DNA of 64,000 nucleotides from Aurifilum marmelostoma (lineage: Eukaryota; Ascomycota; Sordariomycetes; Diaporthales; Cryphonectriaceae). The position numbers were made by a program, and so were the translations under genes. Location: the NCBI GenBank assembly GCA_027559495.1, contig JAMXSV010000010.1, positions 2,232,001-2,296,000 on the forward strand, read 5' to 3'. Positions 46,727 to 58,555 of the stretch are shown in pieces; positions within the stretch are counted from its first letter, which is position 1, and every line of letters begins with the position of its first letter. The notes beneath the pieces are model-generated. The model worked only from the letters and a program-made list of their open reading frames with translations, was not told the origin of the DNA and ran no database searches.

Positions 46727-48259
46727 CTAGACAGCCGGCAGCACCCAGGTGACGACCGAGTTCGCATACACGCGCCCGCTCCAGGTGTCGGCGCTCAGGG
46801 CCACGGTGACATAGATGTCATTGGAGAACTTGTTGGTCATGACGACAGTGCGGGTGCCGTCCGGGTTCAGCGTCGCCACGCTCTGCAGGCCGGAGCCGTC
46901 GTCGTACGAGTAGCTGCCCGTCCCCTCGAGCACCGTCGCCCCGGACGGCATGAACCTGCTGAACTGCGCCATCATGTAGTAGTCGACCTGCAGCTCGTAC
47001 GTGCCGGCCGAGGTGTCGACGACCACCAGGCCGCGGCAGTCGGAGCAGCCGCCCGAGCTCAGGTGCGGGCCGTACGACGTGTCGGTGCCCAGCGTCCACG
47101 CGATGGCCCCGCGCGCCCAGTTCTGGAGCGGGCCCATGGTGAAGTCGGCCGCCCACGACCACGATGTCTCGGGCGAGGTCCAGCACTCGGTCATGTACTG
47201 GTCGACGCTTGGGTTGGCGTTGTGGAAGTCGGTGAGGACGCTCCAGTCGAGGGGGCTGGCGTAGCAGTGCCATGCCACGGCGCCGACGTAGGACGATGCC
47301 TCGTCGAGGACGGTCTGGGGGTATGATGGGACATCTTGGTTGACAGGTCAGTCCTGGGGTTTGATCTTCTGCAAAGAGGAAAAAAAAAAAAAAAAAAGGT
47401 ATACAAGATACTCACCAGTGTTGTGGTCATATGCCCAGACTGTAGTGTCGAGGCCAGCAGCCGCAAGAGCAGGCCCCACGTTCTGCGAGATGATGTCGCC
47501 CGACTCGTCAGCATAGACGTACATGGTCGGGTACCCAGACTGGCTGTTGAGCGGCTCGTTCTGGATGGCGATGGCGTCGACGGTGGCACCCGCGGCGTCG
47601 TAGGCCTGGAGGTACTTGACAAAGTAGTCGGCGAGGCTGTCGCGGTAGTCCGGGTTCAGGTTGTTGTTGACCGTGGTGCCGTCAATGACGCCGTTCAGCT
47701 TCATCCACCCGGGCGCGCTCCACGAGGACCCAAAGATGGTGAGCCCCGAGTTCACGGACCGCATCTGCGCCAGGAGGGCCGCCATGGCGTTGCCGCTGTC
47801 GCCCAGGTTGAAGCCGGACAGGCTGGTGTCGGCGTTGCCGCTGTTGTCGTCGTACGTGTAGGCCGGGTCCGGGGACAGGTCCGACGAGGCGATGGTGTGC
47901 CGGAAGAGGCTGAAGTCGGCGCCGCTGCTGGTCAGGAGGGTGTCGAGGAGGGAGCTCAGCTCGTCGCTGGAGAGGTCATTGAACACCGAGACCGTCGAGT
48001 CCGTCACTGCGGCGCCGAACCCGTCGATGGCCTGCTTGTAGCCTGCGGACGAGTCGTCCACCGTGAGGCTCCATGTCGACAGGCTGCCGGCGTCACCTGT
48101 GCCGGACACGGGCGCGTCGAACGAGCTCAGGTTGTACTGCCTGTCGCTGGACGAGCAGTAGGCCGAGGCCGTGGCTCGCCTGACAGGGGAGAGCGCCGAG
48201 GCAGAGACGCTCAGGAGCGCTGTGCCGGCGAGGGCGGCAGATCGGAAGCAGAGAGCCAT
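46727..48259 (-). CDS. Secreted GH30 glycanase (endo-beta-1,6-galactanase/glucanase type)
   Basis: Exons on the minus strand are 48259-47416 and 47334-46727, giving 483 residues. The signal peptide is MALCFRSAALAGTALLSVSASA. The TIM-barrel clan A features are visible: YKQAIDGFGAAVTDS near the N-terminus, GSSWSAPGWMKLNG, the acid/base Glu in AIAIQNEPLNSQ, and the nucleophile Glu in DQYMTECWTSP. A beta-sandwich typical of GH30 closes the protein (SRFMPSGATVLEG to the end). The sequence resembles the GH30 branch holding fungal endo-beta-1,6-galactanases, but subfamily and substrate are inferred. The intron carries A18 on the + strand (T18 before the acceptor) and ends at AAG. Acts outside the cell on plant or fungal wall glycans. 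Confidence 0.88.
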
Positions 48260-49542
48260 CTTGGTCTGTGGGGGGTGATCTGTGTGGTACGTACTTGTCC
48301 GCCTACAGACCTTGTCGAGGAGATGGGCTTCTGTGCTCGACCAAGCTGGTGGAGAAGGAGAAGGAGGCCCGTTGGTATTTTATGTCTCCTGCATACCGTG
48401 ATCTTGCCCTGGTCCGCTCCGACTAGATCCACCCAGGCAGTTATATTTGTACCCCATTTTTGAACTAAACTACTTTTATGGTGAGGGCGGAAGAATTCCA
48501 TGGCGTCCAAGGGGGGTTGGGCGCTCAATAAGCTGATAGACGTTCTGGGCCAGAAGGCGTCTTGTTGAGATAGAAGGGGGAAGGGGGGGGGGGGGGTTGA
48601 TGATATTGCGTTCAGGCAGCAGAATAAAATCACCCCGGCGCAACCTTGAAATCGCTGCTAGAGCCGGCAGCTCGACAGGCTAGAGCCCTTTGTGGGCTGG
48701 TGCCAGCATCAGCCTCGCGGAGGGAGGAGGATCCCCCCCTGAGTGAGTGGGCGCCACGGGATTTTAAAGGTTAGTGTCTCCACGGCCCGAATCCTGACGC
48801 AGGTCCCCAAGATTTGTTCGATTGGTATGGCCATTTTCCTGTCCTAAAATAAAACCAGAAAGAGAGAAGGCCTCTGTGTATAATTATGATGATGAAGTGG
48901 CTGCTTACACGAGCCATCGATGATGGAATCAGTCCTTCTCCACAAGCTTGATCGGTCGCTTGAAGAGGTCCACACTTTACACTAGAGTAGGCCCTTTACT
49001 TGATGATTGCTTGTTGCCTACTCACGTAGTACGTTGTCGATGTAATTCTACCTTTCAGGTCTTCATGATTTGAGTTGCTGCTCCACCTGACGGTGAGGCT
49101 GAACTTTGGATGACAGGTCATCAAGTGGTGGTGGCGACTAACCCAAAGAGGGTTGTTTAATTCGAAAAGGATCGAGCTGTCCAAAGTCTTGGTCAAAGCA
49201 GGGCTTCCATGACACAGCCCATACACAATATTGTTGGATCAGGTGTCTGTCTGTTGGTGATACCTTTCTATCATTGTACCATGATTGAATCTCTTCACCT
49301 AATTACATCAGCCTGAATTGCCATTTGCTGCAAATTGTGTGCCTTTCTCGCATCAACACTCAAATGCCTTCTCTAAAGGCTCTGTTTTCCTCAGCTGGAT
49401 GACAACAACGAACTTCTGGATCAGGGCAGGAATGAAGCCGGTATGGTTGTTGGGGGTGTCAACAGTTAATTATTGGTGCTCAATTAACACACGACGGCCT
49501 TTCGAGACCACCACCCGGCCTAGCCACCTGGTGCAAGTGGGG
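48260..49542. other. Spacer between GH30 and HET genes
   Basis: GH30 promoter side with G14 at 48583-48596, then AT-richer DNA downstream of the HET gene. No gene seen. Confidence 0.5.
48583..48596 (+). repeat. G14 homopolymer
   Basis: Fourteen G in the upstream region of the GH30 gene. Confidence 0.8.
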
Positions 49543-51984
49543 TTACCAAATGGTGACATCGCGCTCAGGTACCTCTTCCCAGAACGTTTCCACATCACTG
49601 CTGTGCCGAAAGACGCCGACTCTGTGATATAAAGTCCCCTGTGGTCCTTCAAATGGCAAGAGGAGAATTCCATACCAGTCCTTCCTCGGAAGCGAACCAG
49701 CTACGCTTAGAGGAAAGAGCTGGAGAAGCCCTTCTTGACTGATTTCCTCGGGGTCCTCCATTTGTACATCCCAGTCCAGCCAGAAACTGATGTTTCCGAA
49801 TCGACCATCACTTGCGACCCATTCATTAGGCCGCCAAGAACCTAGGCTGTTGAATGAGCCTCTGATCGGTAGCACCGGGCTTTGTCGGCATCTTCCCCGA
49901 AGGGTGAGTGACGTCCCCCTTCTGACAGCAACTACAGCGTCATCACGAACTGGCAGTGCTTCGGATCTGATGACTTCAAACTCTGTTGCTTCCCCGCCTC
50001 CAAGGAAATCCACGGCTGTGTTCCTCGAGGCCCAGCTCCAGGACGGGGCGAGGTATCTCGATGGGCTGAATGATTCCTGCATCTCGTCGTACGAAACCGT
50101 CGGCTTGTCGCGGGGCACCCAAACCAACTGCTCTGCCAGGCGATGATGCAGCCACAATCCCGCAATATACTCAGCCGGGCCTTCTGCCTCTTTCCACGTG
50201 CTCTGGAGGAATCTGGCCACACCAGCTGCCGCGGCCAGTCTGTCTTGAGGGACAGTAAGCTGCCTGGAGGAATAGACGCGCACAGCCTGGCACCAGAACC
50301 AAAAGTAGCCCATGTCTCTTTTCAGACGTCCCGTGTGGTATTCACGTAACCCGTACTCTAGTATGCTGCTGTGACTGCACCGGAACTGCAACATCTTGCC
50401 GAACACGAGTTGCCTTGCTGCCATGATTTCTTCCTGCCAGACCCACGCACGGCTTTGCCATCTTGAATCGCAGATATCGGCGTCACTTGGGCTGGGGATC
50501 CTTGCATCTAGCAGGATCGTGTAGGTGCCAGAGATTTCTGGTCTGATCGATGAGCGAAAGGGCAGAGTCAGCGAGTTGGTTTCTCTTTGTTCCTGAAGAA
50601 ATGGCTCTGACGCCGAAGAGCTTGCAGCCGCGCTGATGGTCATGTACGAGTTTGCGAATACATCGCACATTCGACCCGACTCGGCTTCCCAATCATCCAA
50701 GTCATCTTGGACAATGCACAGTGCATCAATCCACAAATACCGAATGTCCAGTTTGCGAACCACCCGGATGGCGTTCTCGAAGGCTTTTGGCATGTCCTTG
50801 ACGGCGATCCCCATCTTCTCGTGTGCCTCTTTTGTTTCCTTGGTGGTTGTGAGCCCGAAGGACTTTCCCCAACAGTAGCTCATTGTTGCATATTTGAGCC
50901 GACGATCTGGCCGACATTCCTGGCCGATATATGCTGCCAAGTTCTCCCGGTCGACCAGCCAAACACGCTCGGATCTATCGGTCGCGAGATCTAGTAGACG
51001 CGTTGGGACAAAGTCGGCATGTAAGATCTTATCATTGCACATGCCGTGGTCTTTGATGCACGTCTTGATGCACTGCTTCATGAACTGGATGTTTCTCTCG
51101 GAGATCAGACCGCCAGAATCCAGCGGATTGTACGGAATTCTGAGCCAATCGCGTAAGGGACCTGTTGCAGATCAGTTGTCTATTCTGTGGGTAGGACGAT
51201 TGTGATTTTAATTACCTGGCCAGGCTGCCACGTTGAATTCGTACACGTCGGCATCCTCGGCATGCAGACCCGGATGGTGGACAAGAACGGCCAAACACGC
51301 CAGCTCTTGTTCTTCCTGCAATACCTCTGGCTCTGGTCTTTCTCTCCGCTTCAGAGCTCCCTGGGGCCCATCCTCGTGTCCCTCTACATCATCTTGGCCT
51401 TCGCTTTCGGCTGATGCTTGTCCGCCTTCCACCTCTTGACCACACTGAGATTGTGCGTGGTTCTCTGCTCCGCCGCCGGTTGTTGCTTTGACCACACGCC
51501 TCTCATTCCATACATAACGTATAGTCATGCGGATCTGGGACTCAGGATTCTTCCACCAGGAGCACCCGTTGTACTCCTGATGCAAGATCTCTCTGAGCCT
51601 CTCACAAAAGCGACAGATCCTGCCCGTGACCGTCGATCTTGAGAGTTCGGCCAATTCAGGCGGCACCAGAACTCTCGCAGCATCTTGACCGGCATAAGAG
51701 TAACGAAACTGATCTTCTTTAGAAAGGTCCTCTGTCAACCAGCGCGACCTCCACCCATGCTCATGGCTTAGAGAGGGACGAGATTGGTAATGCACGGACC
51801 GAATGCCGTCCCTCCGGCTTGTAAGCCACATATGGACTTTGAAATTCCGAAAATCAAGCATAGCCGTACCATCGGAGGCTTCTTTCACTGACCCGCCAGC
51901 AAGATTGTCGTCGATGATCAGGACCTCGCTGCACGCTTCGCAGAGGTCATCCTCGGTCTCCATCGTGTATGGGCAAGCCAGCAT
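49543..51984 (-). CDS. HET-domain (heterokaryon incompatibility) protein
   Basis: HET-domain proteins take part in allorecognition and cell-death reactions of filamentous ascomycetes. Exons on the minus strand are 51984-51216 and 51161-49543, giving 795 residues. The N-terminal 250 residues carry Cys pairs (CEACSEV, CRFCERLREIL) as often found before HET domains, and an acidic Gln/Glu-rich linker. The HET domain (about 347-495) is clear: LKYATMSYCWGKSFGL, DMPKAFENAIRVVRKLDIRY, LWIDALCIVQDDLDDWEAES, then GRMCDVFANSYMTISA. The C-terminal half has the family's APSWSWASRN block. No NACHT, ankyrin or WD repeats are attached. The start could also be the Met eight codons on (METEDDL). An A42 tract lies just upstream. 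Confidence 0.9.
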
Positions 51985-52030
51985 GAAATTGTACGGAGAG
52001 ATTGCAGGGGTGCTGACTTGAATGACTGTG

Positions 52031-52072
<42 letters not shown>
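52031..52072 (+). repeat. A42 homopolymer
   Basis: Forty-two consecutive A, the longest homopolymer of the window, 47 bases upstream of the HET gene ATG. On the HET sense strand it is T42 in the leader or promoter. Confidence 0.9.
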
Positions 52073-52075
<3 letters not shown>

Positions 52076-53184
52076 ACGGAATGCCAACAAGTCGAGAGCA
52101 GAGCGTTCAGACTATATGTCAATACGAAGGGCGGGGCTGTGGTGGCTGACGTGACTGCCCCTGTGCAGGTTTACCAACCTGCAACATCAACAGCAGATTT
52201 CAGTCAGCGCATTATGTGAATCTGGACTGCGCCACGTTCACTTTCGTGTACACAATGCAGATTCAAGGCTCGCGTGCTGCGGCTTCTCCACCGCATCTAC
52301 ATTATGCACCCCACGAGGGGCTGCCGTTGGTTTCACAAGCTTGACTATTTACATTTCGTGCTGAGCTGCTGATGTAGGAGAAGGAAGCCCGGAACATGTG
52401 CCAGCGCTGCGCGCGTGCCTTGATGGAGATCCAATCGTGACTTGGTAGCATTTGATGGAGGGGGGTCCCCCTGGCAAATAATCTGGGCAGGTGAAAGTTA
52501 CTGCATGGTGTTGGTGAAGAGGAGAGTCCTCTAGCTAGCCTGAGGAAATCCACTTTCAGCACTGAAGTAGCTCTTGGGCGGTCGTTATATTCGGACAGCA
52601 GCGCCGGCATGCTGCACAAGTAGGCGAATGCAATGCTACACTGCGTGGTTGTGTAGTGGTGCTCTCGTCAGTATTCAGAATTGGGACAGGACTGGCTGAG
52701 GACATGATCATGGTGCACATTGGAATTCACCCCGTCATTAATCTGTAGAGACACGAGAGAAAAGTGTCCACTCTGGATGCCTGGTAACTTTGTAGATATG
52801 CTTCAAAACTTATTAAGTGGGCCACAGACATATTGTGTACACCGACTCGTGTACTGTACCAAAGTATGGAGTCAGATTCATCTCCACTGAGATTACATAC
52901 AGCCTGGCAAGGCTCATGCCGTGTACCATAATGTACTTCAGTATGTAGTTCAGAGTCCATATTCCTGAAGAGAAGTAAGGGTGACGAGCACCTCCTTGTG
53001 CTATTTACGTACAAGACAAGGGGCATAACGTTACAATAATGCTTTCTAAACATGCCAATTTCTCAATACGAAAGAACTCGACGTGATCCAGAGGAATATA
53101 CGGTCTGATAAACACAGGAAAACGCTGCCAGACGAAAAAGAAGGGGAGGTGGGGGAAGGCTTTATTTTATTTATTTTTGATGCC

Positions 53185-53198
53185 GGGGGGGGGGGGGG
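53185..53198 (+). repeat. G14 homopolymer
   Basis: Fourteen G in the leader region of the IMPACT-family gene. Confidence 0.8.
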
Positions 53199-53349
53199 CC
53201 TTCGGTCCATTCATGCCGGTTTGACATTAGGGTTCGGGTTGCTCGTGTCCCCCGCGACGTCATCTGTAACTAGTAATCACAAGCCCAGCAGTCGCGCGTC
53301 TTCTTGCCATGACGCGTTTTCAAACACAACCAGAAAAATTCATCCGAAC

Positions 53350-55069
53350 ATGGCAACGCAACAGGATCTCCAGGAGCTTCTGCGGCTGCAGACAGCCCGG
53401 AAGATGCCCATGAAGGATGCGATGGCACAGATCAGTGCATTACAGTCGGTCAGCCTTCGGAGGTCAGTCTTGCCCCTCTCGTCCGGCAAGCCCATCTCCC
53501 TGCCCTACCAAGGAGAAGTTCATCATGCCTGATGCTCGAGCCAGTATCCGGCAGATAGCCGACGCTCCTCTCCCCACCGTCGAGTCCGCCCTCAAAGACG
53601 GCAAGGCTGCAAGGGCACTCCAGAATGCCTGCAAGGCACACCTGAAGCGCATGCAGACCTCGCCGAACACCGCAGCGGGCAAGCGCCAGCATGCAGGGCC
53701 GGCAGGCCAAGCCGAGCAGGCCAAGAGGGTGAAGTACTCCGGAGGCGACGGGTTTCTTCTCGGACCGACCGACCTGACGCCGCAACAACTCGAAGCCTCT
53801 ATTGCGCTGCCCCTCGACACCGACGAAGACCGCATCGCGCAGACGGCCGTGCAGACCAACCGCGCCCCCTTGGTCCTCGCCTTTGCCGTCGAGCTGCTCC
53901 GCCACACGATGCCCGAGCAGCCGCCCTCCAGTAGGCTTTCGATCGCGCAGGCCGTGGTGAGCGCCAACTCGAGGTCCAAGGCTGTGAGTATTGGCTTGGA
54001 GAAGGGGCCCAGTGCAGATGATGAAGGTTTTGGCGAGGGGCAGCCGAGAATCAAGGTCATGGGTAGGGAGGTTGCAGTTTTGAAAAGAGGTGGGTATCAG
54101 TGGAAGGGTGAGGAGGAAGAAGAGGAGAACGCCCCCGAGGCAGCAGATGCAGGGAGTGCGCCTGCACCAGAGTCTACTGCGTCGACACTGCAGGCAGAGG
54201 ACAGTGCCCCCCAGCCGAAGGCCACCGAGATTGCTCCTACAAACACTTGGTCAACAAGCCGCTCGATCTCGCTGAGGCAGTCTACCTTCGTCGCGCGTGC
54301 AACACATATGACTGATCCAGCACAGCGCCCAAATCTACTGAAGTCACTTTTCGATTCCCAACCTAATCTCAGGTCAGCCACACACAACGTTTGGGCATAC
54401 CGCGTCCGGCCCGCAGAGTCCTCCATCAGCACACACATCCGCGAAGCATCTCATGACGACGGAGAAACTGGTGGCGGTGACCTGCTGTTGCGGGTGATGC
54501 GCGAGACGAATGCTGTCGATACCCTTGTTGTCATGACTAGATGGTTTGGCGGCATCCTGCTGGGACCGGACCGCTGGCGGCTGATGAGGAACGTCGTCAC
54601 CTCTGCGCTGTCGGAACGACTTCGACTGACTGGTATAGAGGCGAGCCTCGGTGGAGAGGCTGTCTGGGGTCTGGACCTGGAGGCCATGAGGAACAAGACC
54701 AAGGCTGCTGCGTCCGCAGGCGGGCTCGTCACCCACCGGCCAGAGGCGGCACGGAGTTACCTGCTACGTAGCTTCGCCAGCGCCCCTGTGGACGATGGTG
54801 ATGCAGCCACGTCGCCGACCAAGAAAAAGACGGTCAAGGCGCAGGATGCCGAGAAGGAGGAGAACCTGGGGCTCCTCCTTGGCGCGCTGCGGCTGCTGTT
54901 TGACAGCTGGGCTGACACGTTAGGCGTGCAAGAGCTGGATCGGAGGGCGTGGGGTTGGTATACTGCTGTGCGGCCAGAGGTAGAGAGTGGACCTTCTGGC
55001 TGGGGGGGCCAAAGGGACGCTGAGGCTGCAGAGTATTCTCGATCTCAGGAGGAAGGCTGGCTGAGCTAG
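53350..55069 (+). CDS. IMPACT-family (UPF0029/YigZ) protein with long N-terminal extension
   Basis: Proposed exons are 53350-53448 and 53513-55069, giving 551 residues. The 64-bp intron (GTCAGC..AAG) is inferred because the first 33 codons (MATQQDLQELLRLQTARKMP) lie in another frame. The IMPACT fold is at about 287-400: LRQSTFVARATHMTD, THNVWAYRV, DDGETGGGDLLLRVM, TLVVMTRWFGGILLGPDRW. In yeast and mammals IMPACT/Yih1 binds Gcn1 and restrains Gcn2. Those proteins carry an N-terminal RWD domain, which I do not see here. Instead there is a region of about 230 residues with a Lys/Arg-rich part and LVLAFAVELLRHTMPEQPPS, then a Glu/Ala-rich linker. Function beyond the family is unknown. Confidence 0.82.
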
Positions 55070-55658
55070 GAGGGCAACGAAACCCTGCTGTCATGCTTTT
55101 GATGATGAATGCTGATGAATGCTGAAGATACCCGGTTTCTTCGCTTTTTACATGGCTGAAGAGATGAAGGCTATTGTGGTAAAAAAAAAAAAAAAATCTA
55201 GGAGAGAAAAGACAAGACCAAATGGAAATGATCAAAAGTGAATATCAAGAGAATTATGCCGCCCTCAGATGATAATGTGCTGGTGCTATACTCTCAGAGA
55301 AGCCTCATCACACGGCACAGTGGTGGAGTTGGGGACCCCTGTCGCCTGAGCTAAAGGGTTTCTAAGAGGTCTAAAAATTTTGGACCGGCGCGCCAATCAA
55401 CCTCCATCATATATCAACACTCTACTCACAATTCTTGTGTAAGACTTGAGAATGAGATAGAGGCAATCAGAACTGCTTGATGAACTGGATACTCTTTACC
55501 TATATAGATCTATCTACCTCAATCTTGACGATTTGCATTTGTGGTCCACAGCTGGAGAAAAACCCACAGCGCCTACATCACCAGGCAGACTCACGATTTT
55601 CGCCTACTTCAACCCTCTGGCCCTTCACAAACCAAAGAAGAACATACCCACAAACAAG
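55070..55658. other. Spacer between IMPACT and EFM7 genes
   Basis: Contains A16 at 55181-55196 after the IMPACT stop and the EFM7 leader. No gene seen. Confidence 0.5.
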
Positions 55659-56519
55659 ATGTCTGGGTCCGACAGTGAAGAGGTCGAAACCCACGGCAAC
55701 ATGTTTGACGACCCAGAGGGCTTCTACCCGCCCACGCCGCCGCCCACCACCCAGACCTACACCACCCAAGCAGGCCAGACCATCACCCTGCACCTGGTCG
55801 GCTACAGCCCCACCGAGGCGCACCACCTGTGGAACGGCTCGCGCGTGATTGCCGACTGGTTCGAGACGAACCCGGCCGAGGTGCAGGACAGGACGGTTCT
55901 GGAGCTGGGCGCTGGGGCGGGCCTGCCTAGCATTGTGGCTGCCGTCCTGGGCGCGAGGCGCGTGCTGATTACGGATTATCCTGACGTTGACATCGTGGAG
56001 ACGATGTGGAAGAATGTCGACGGGTGCGAGCTGATTCCTCGGCGGCAGAATCAGCAACAGGAGAAGGAGGAGGATGAGGAGGAGGAGAAGAAGGCGTCCG
56101 ACGAGTTCCACCGCGAGCAGGACATCGTCACGGCCAAGGGCTACGTCTGGGGCGCCGACCCGCGGCCGCTCCTCGCCGAGCTGCCCGCCGACGAGTCGAG
56201 GTTCGACGTGCTCATCCTCGCAGACCTGCTGTTCAGGCACTCGGAGCACGGCAGGCTGCTCGACACGGTGCGCGACACGCTGAAGCAGACGAGGGAGAGC
56301 AAGGCGTTCGTCTTCTTCACGAGCTACAGGCCCTGGCTGCAGCACAAGGACCTGGCCTTCTTCGACCTCGCGCGGGAGAGGGGGTTTGTGGTGGACAAGA
56401 TCCTCGAGAAGGTCATGGAGAGGCCTATGTTTGTGGATGACCCGGGCGACGAGGAGATCAGGAAGACTTGTACAGGGTGGGTCTTGAGGTGGCCTGAAGA
56501 AGAAGAAGTCACAAACTAA
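55659..56519 (+). CDS. EFM7: Protein N-terminal and lysine methyltransferase EFM7 (eEF1A)
   Basis: This intronless gene encodes 286 residues. EFM7 (Nnt1) methylates the N-terminal glycine and adjacent lysine of elongation factor eEF1A in the cytoplasm. Visible signatures are the leading MFDDPEGFYPPTPPPTTQTY, the substrate-side LVGYSPTEAHHLWNGSRVIA, and the class I SAM motif VLELGAGAGLPSIVAAVLGA (80-99). They are followed by VLITDYPDVD (acidic loop), YVWGADPRPLL and FDVLILADLLFRHSEH, the motif of the METTL21-like group. A Glu/Lys-rich loop (about 128-150) is inserted between the acidic loop and the next strand. The chosen ATG (MSGSDSEE) fits the family length; the frame is open further upstream, in leader-like sequence. 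Confidence 0.92.
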   Translation: MSGSDSEEVETHGNMFDDPEGFYPPTPPPTTQTYTTQAGQTITLHLVGYSPTEAHHLWNGSRVIADWFETNPAEVQDRTVLELGAGAGLPSIVAAVLGARRVLITDYPDVDIVETMWKNVDGCELIPRRQNQQQEKEEDEEEEKKASDEFHREQDIVTAKGYVWGADPRPLLAELPADESRFDVLILADLLFRHSEHGRLLDTVRDTLKQTRESKAFVFFTSYRPWLQHKDLAFFDLARERGFVVDKILEKVMERPMFVDDPGDEEIRKTCTGWVLRWPEEEEVTN

Positions 56520-56957
56520 AAAGTCAAGAAGAAGGAGAAGAAAAGGCTTCGTGTCACGATAGCAGGAGGAAGGAGTTTCTTGCGCACAGCTAGTCCTCTA
56601 TCGCTGTCCCGGCCCACTTCAAAGCGGAAGAGAAGAAAAAAAAAAAAAAAAAAAAAAAAAAAAACAGACGATCATTATTATTACCACCACTCGGCTCCGC
56701 GGCATTACAACCACACTACATCGAATGATACATGGCACTGCTTGCTCTCAGCAAGAGCCATCAGCGTCCGCGGAAGCCAGAATATCCCCGCGGGTCCCGA
56801 TACCACACATATCTCGTTGTCTCATTTATGACAGCCATCCACACCTTTCTCGGCTGCATCAGCTCGCCCGCGACTCATTTCTTCACCAGAAAGGGCATGT
56901 CAGCGTGGCAGGTCATCATGTGCTGTTGTGTTTCCTGTTCTCGGTTCTCTTGCGTCT
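56520..56957. other. Convergent spacer with A29 tract
   Basis: Separates EFM7 from the membrane-protein gene on the other strand. Contains A29 at 56636-56664 and otherwise no feature. Confidence 0.55.
56636..56664 (+). repeat. A29 homopolymer
   Basis: Twenty-nine consecutive A, about 115 bases after the EFM7 stop. Confidence 0.9.
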
Positions 56958-58555
56958 TCATGGCTTCGGCGTGCCGAGTAAACCCAGCCCTGCCTCATAC
57001 TTCATAGGCTCCTGATACAAACTCCCAGGCCGGCTGGAATATCCAGGCGGATCGCTGCTGGCCAGGTCGCGAAACCCGTCCGTCACGATGAACGCGCCCG
57101 CATTGTACGATGAGCTGGTCGACGTCGACCACCTCCTCTGCGGTGGGGCCACGGTCCCAGGAAGAGGCAGTGGGGGCAAGGTGCCCCCTGACACGACAGA
57201 CGTCACCGAGAAGATGGACTCGCTGTCGCTGCTGCTGACCAGTGTGGTCTCGCCTCCCCATTCCGCGCTGTCCTCTGATGGAGACGTGACTGATAATAAG
57301 GTCTGAGAGCTGGTACTTGGTGCTCGACTATTACTCCTGGTGGTGGAGCGGATGGACCCTTGGGGTGGCGACGTGGGCCGAGAGCAGGAGGAGCGGCTTC
57401 GTCTGCCAGAGGAAGGAGGAGGTCTAGGGTCTTCTACGATATCCAGGTCCAGGATCGACGGTGCATGCATACGATCTCCGGAGGGCCGCATGCCTGGGCC
57501 AGGGCTGGGACTGGGGCTATGGTACCTGCCGCTCGGTTGCTGGCAGGAGATGAGCTTCTCCTCCTCGTCTTGGTCGACAGCTTCGGCCGTTGCCGCCCTG
57601 TGCTGCTGCAGATACAGTACCGACAGCAGAATCGAGAAGGTATACGAGTAGCTTTTAAGCATCATCAGTCAGCACTTGATCTGACATGTGAAAGACAAAG
57701 ACAAGAGAAGAAATAATATAATGGGTCTCGCCTTACATGGCAGCTACGGATAGGCCGTAGACGGTTCTAGGGATGGTGCATAAGCGATCGAGCTCGCCGG
57801 TTGTGGCGGTGGACCACGACCCGAAGCGGATGGTGCTGTACCCTCCTGCTGGTTGACGAACCAGATCACTAGCATCGTCTGTGAAAAGCAAGAAAAAGAA
57901 GAAAAAAAGAAGGAGTCATGTCAGCTGTCAACAGTTCTTCATCCCACGACGAGGTGCCGCCTCGGAACACACATGCATGCTCCTGATGCAGGCAGCCCTG
58001 GGACTCCACTCACAGTTGTCCCTTGTGAGACCGTGACAGTCGGTTGGGAGCCCACTGTACGAGAGGATGGTTATCTGGACGAGGCAGAGGCCCATCATAG
58101 TGATATCACCCGGCAGGGAGACAATGGCAAAGAGGTACCATCTTCGTAGGCCCCAGGCTTTGGAGATGTGAACGCTGCAGATGACCAAGGTGCTGTAGAG
58201 GAGGCACCCGAGACCCTGAGGAGCGACGTCAAAACCATGATCAGCATTTGAGGCTCAAAGTAAGTATTCAAGATGCAGGGCTTCAGGTCCGTGGAGGGTG
58301 ATGGTGGTGGTGGAGGACGAGGGGACCCAACGGTTGGGCAAGCAGGGGGGAAGGAAGGTTCCGTACCAAAAAACCGACACCCTTCATCCGGCCATTCTCT
58401 CCGAGCCGGTTCCTCTGGATGTGGTGATAGAGAATGCTGAAGGAGGCATAGACGAAGAGAGACGAGCTCCACTGCCAGATCCGGACGGCCGTCAGACCGA
58501 AGCCGACACCACTGGGTCTCGTCTTCTCCTGCTGCACTACCTTCTCGTCCTCCAT
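56958..58555 (-). CDS. Four-helix membrane protein (MARVEL-like), left paralogue
   Basis: Exons on the minus strand are 58555-58367, 58215-58014, 57878-57737 and 57651-56958, with intron phases 0, 1 and 2 and a product of 408 residues. Four hydrophobic segments can be seen: VRIWQWSSSLFVYASFSILY; LGCLLYSTLVICSVHI; ITMMGLCLVQITILSY; and VYGLSVAAI-YSYTFSILLSV. The loop before the last helix has a Cys-containing SGLPTDCHGL and then GGYSTIRFG and GELDRLC. The C-terminal 200 residues are Ser/Pro-rich and cytosolic-looking. The loop motifs are shared with the gene at 61300-62969. I recognise a fungal four-TM family but no function. The start MEDEKVVQQ is chosen by length; an upstream in-frame ATG at 58711 is possible. 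Confidence 0.72.

Larger units (their letters stand above)
51985..53349. other. Divergent spacer between HET and IMPACT-family genes
   Basis: Contains A42 (52031-52072) close to the HET start and G14 (53185-53198) about 150 bases before the IMPACT start. No gene seen. Confidence 0.55.

Noticed and set aside
47336..48463. 375-codon open frame on the + strand
   Set aside because: Antisense shadow of the GH30 gene, Val/Gly/Arg-rich, begins in the intron.
51985..52122. N-terminal extension of the HET frame with a poly-Phe stretch
   Set aside because: Translation of the A42 tract; leader sequence rather than protein.
55578..56345. 255-codon open frame on the minus strand
   Set aside because: Antisense shadow of EFM7 with a poly-Leu stretch opposite its Glu-rich loop.
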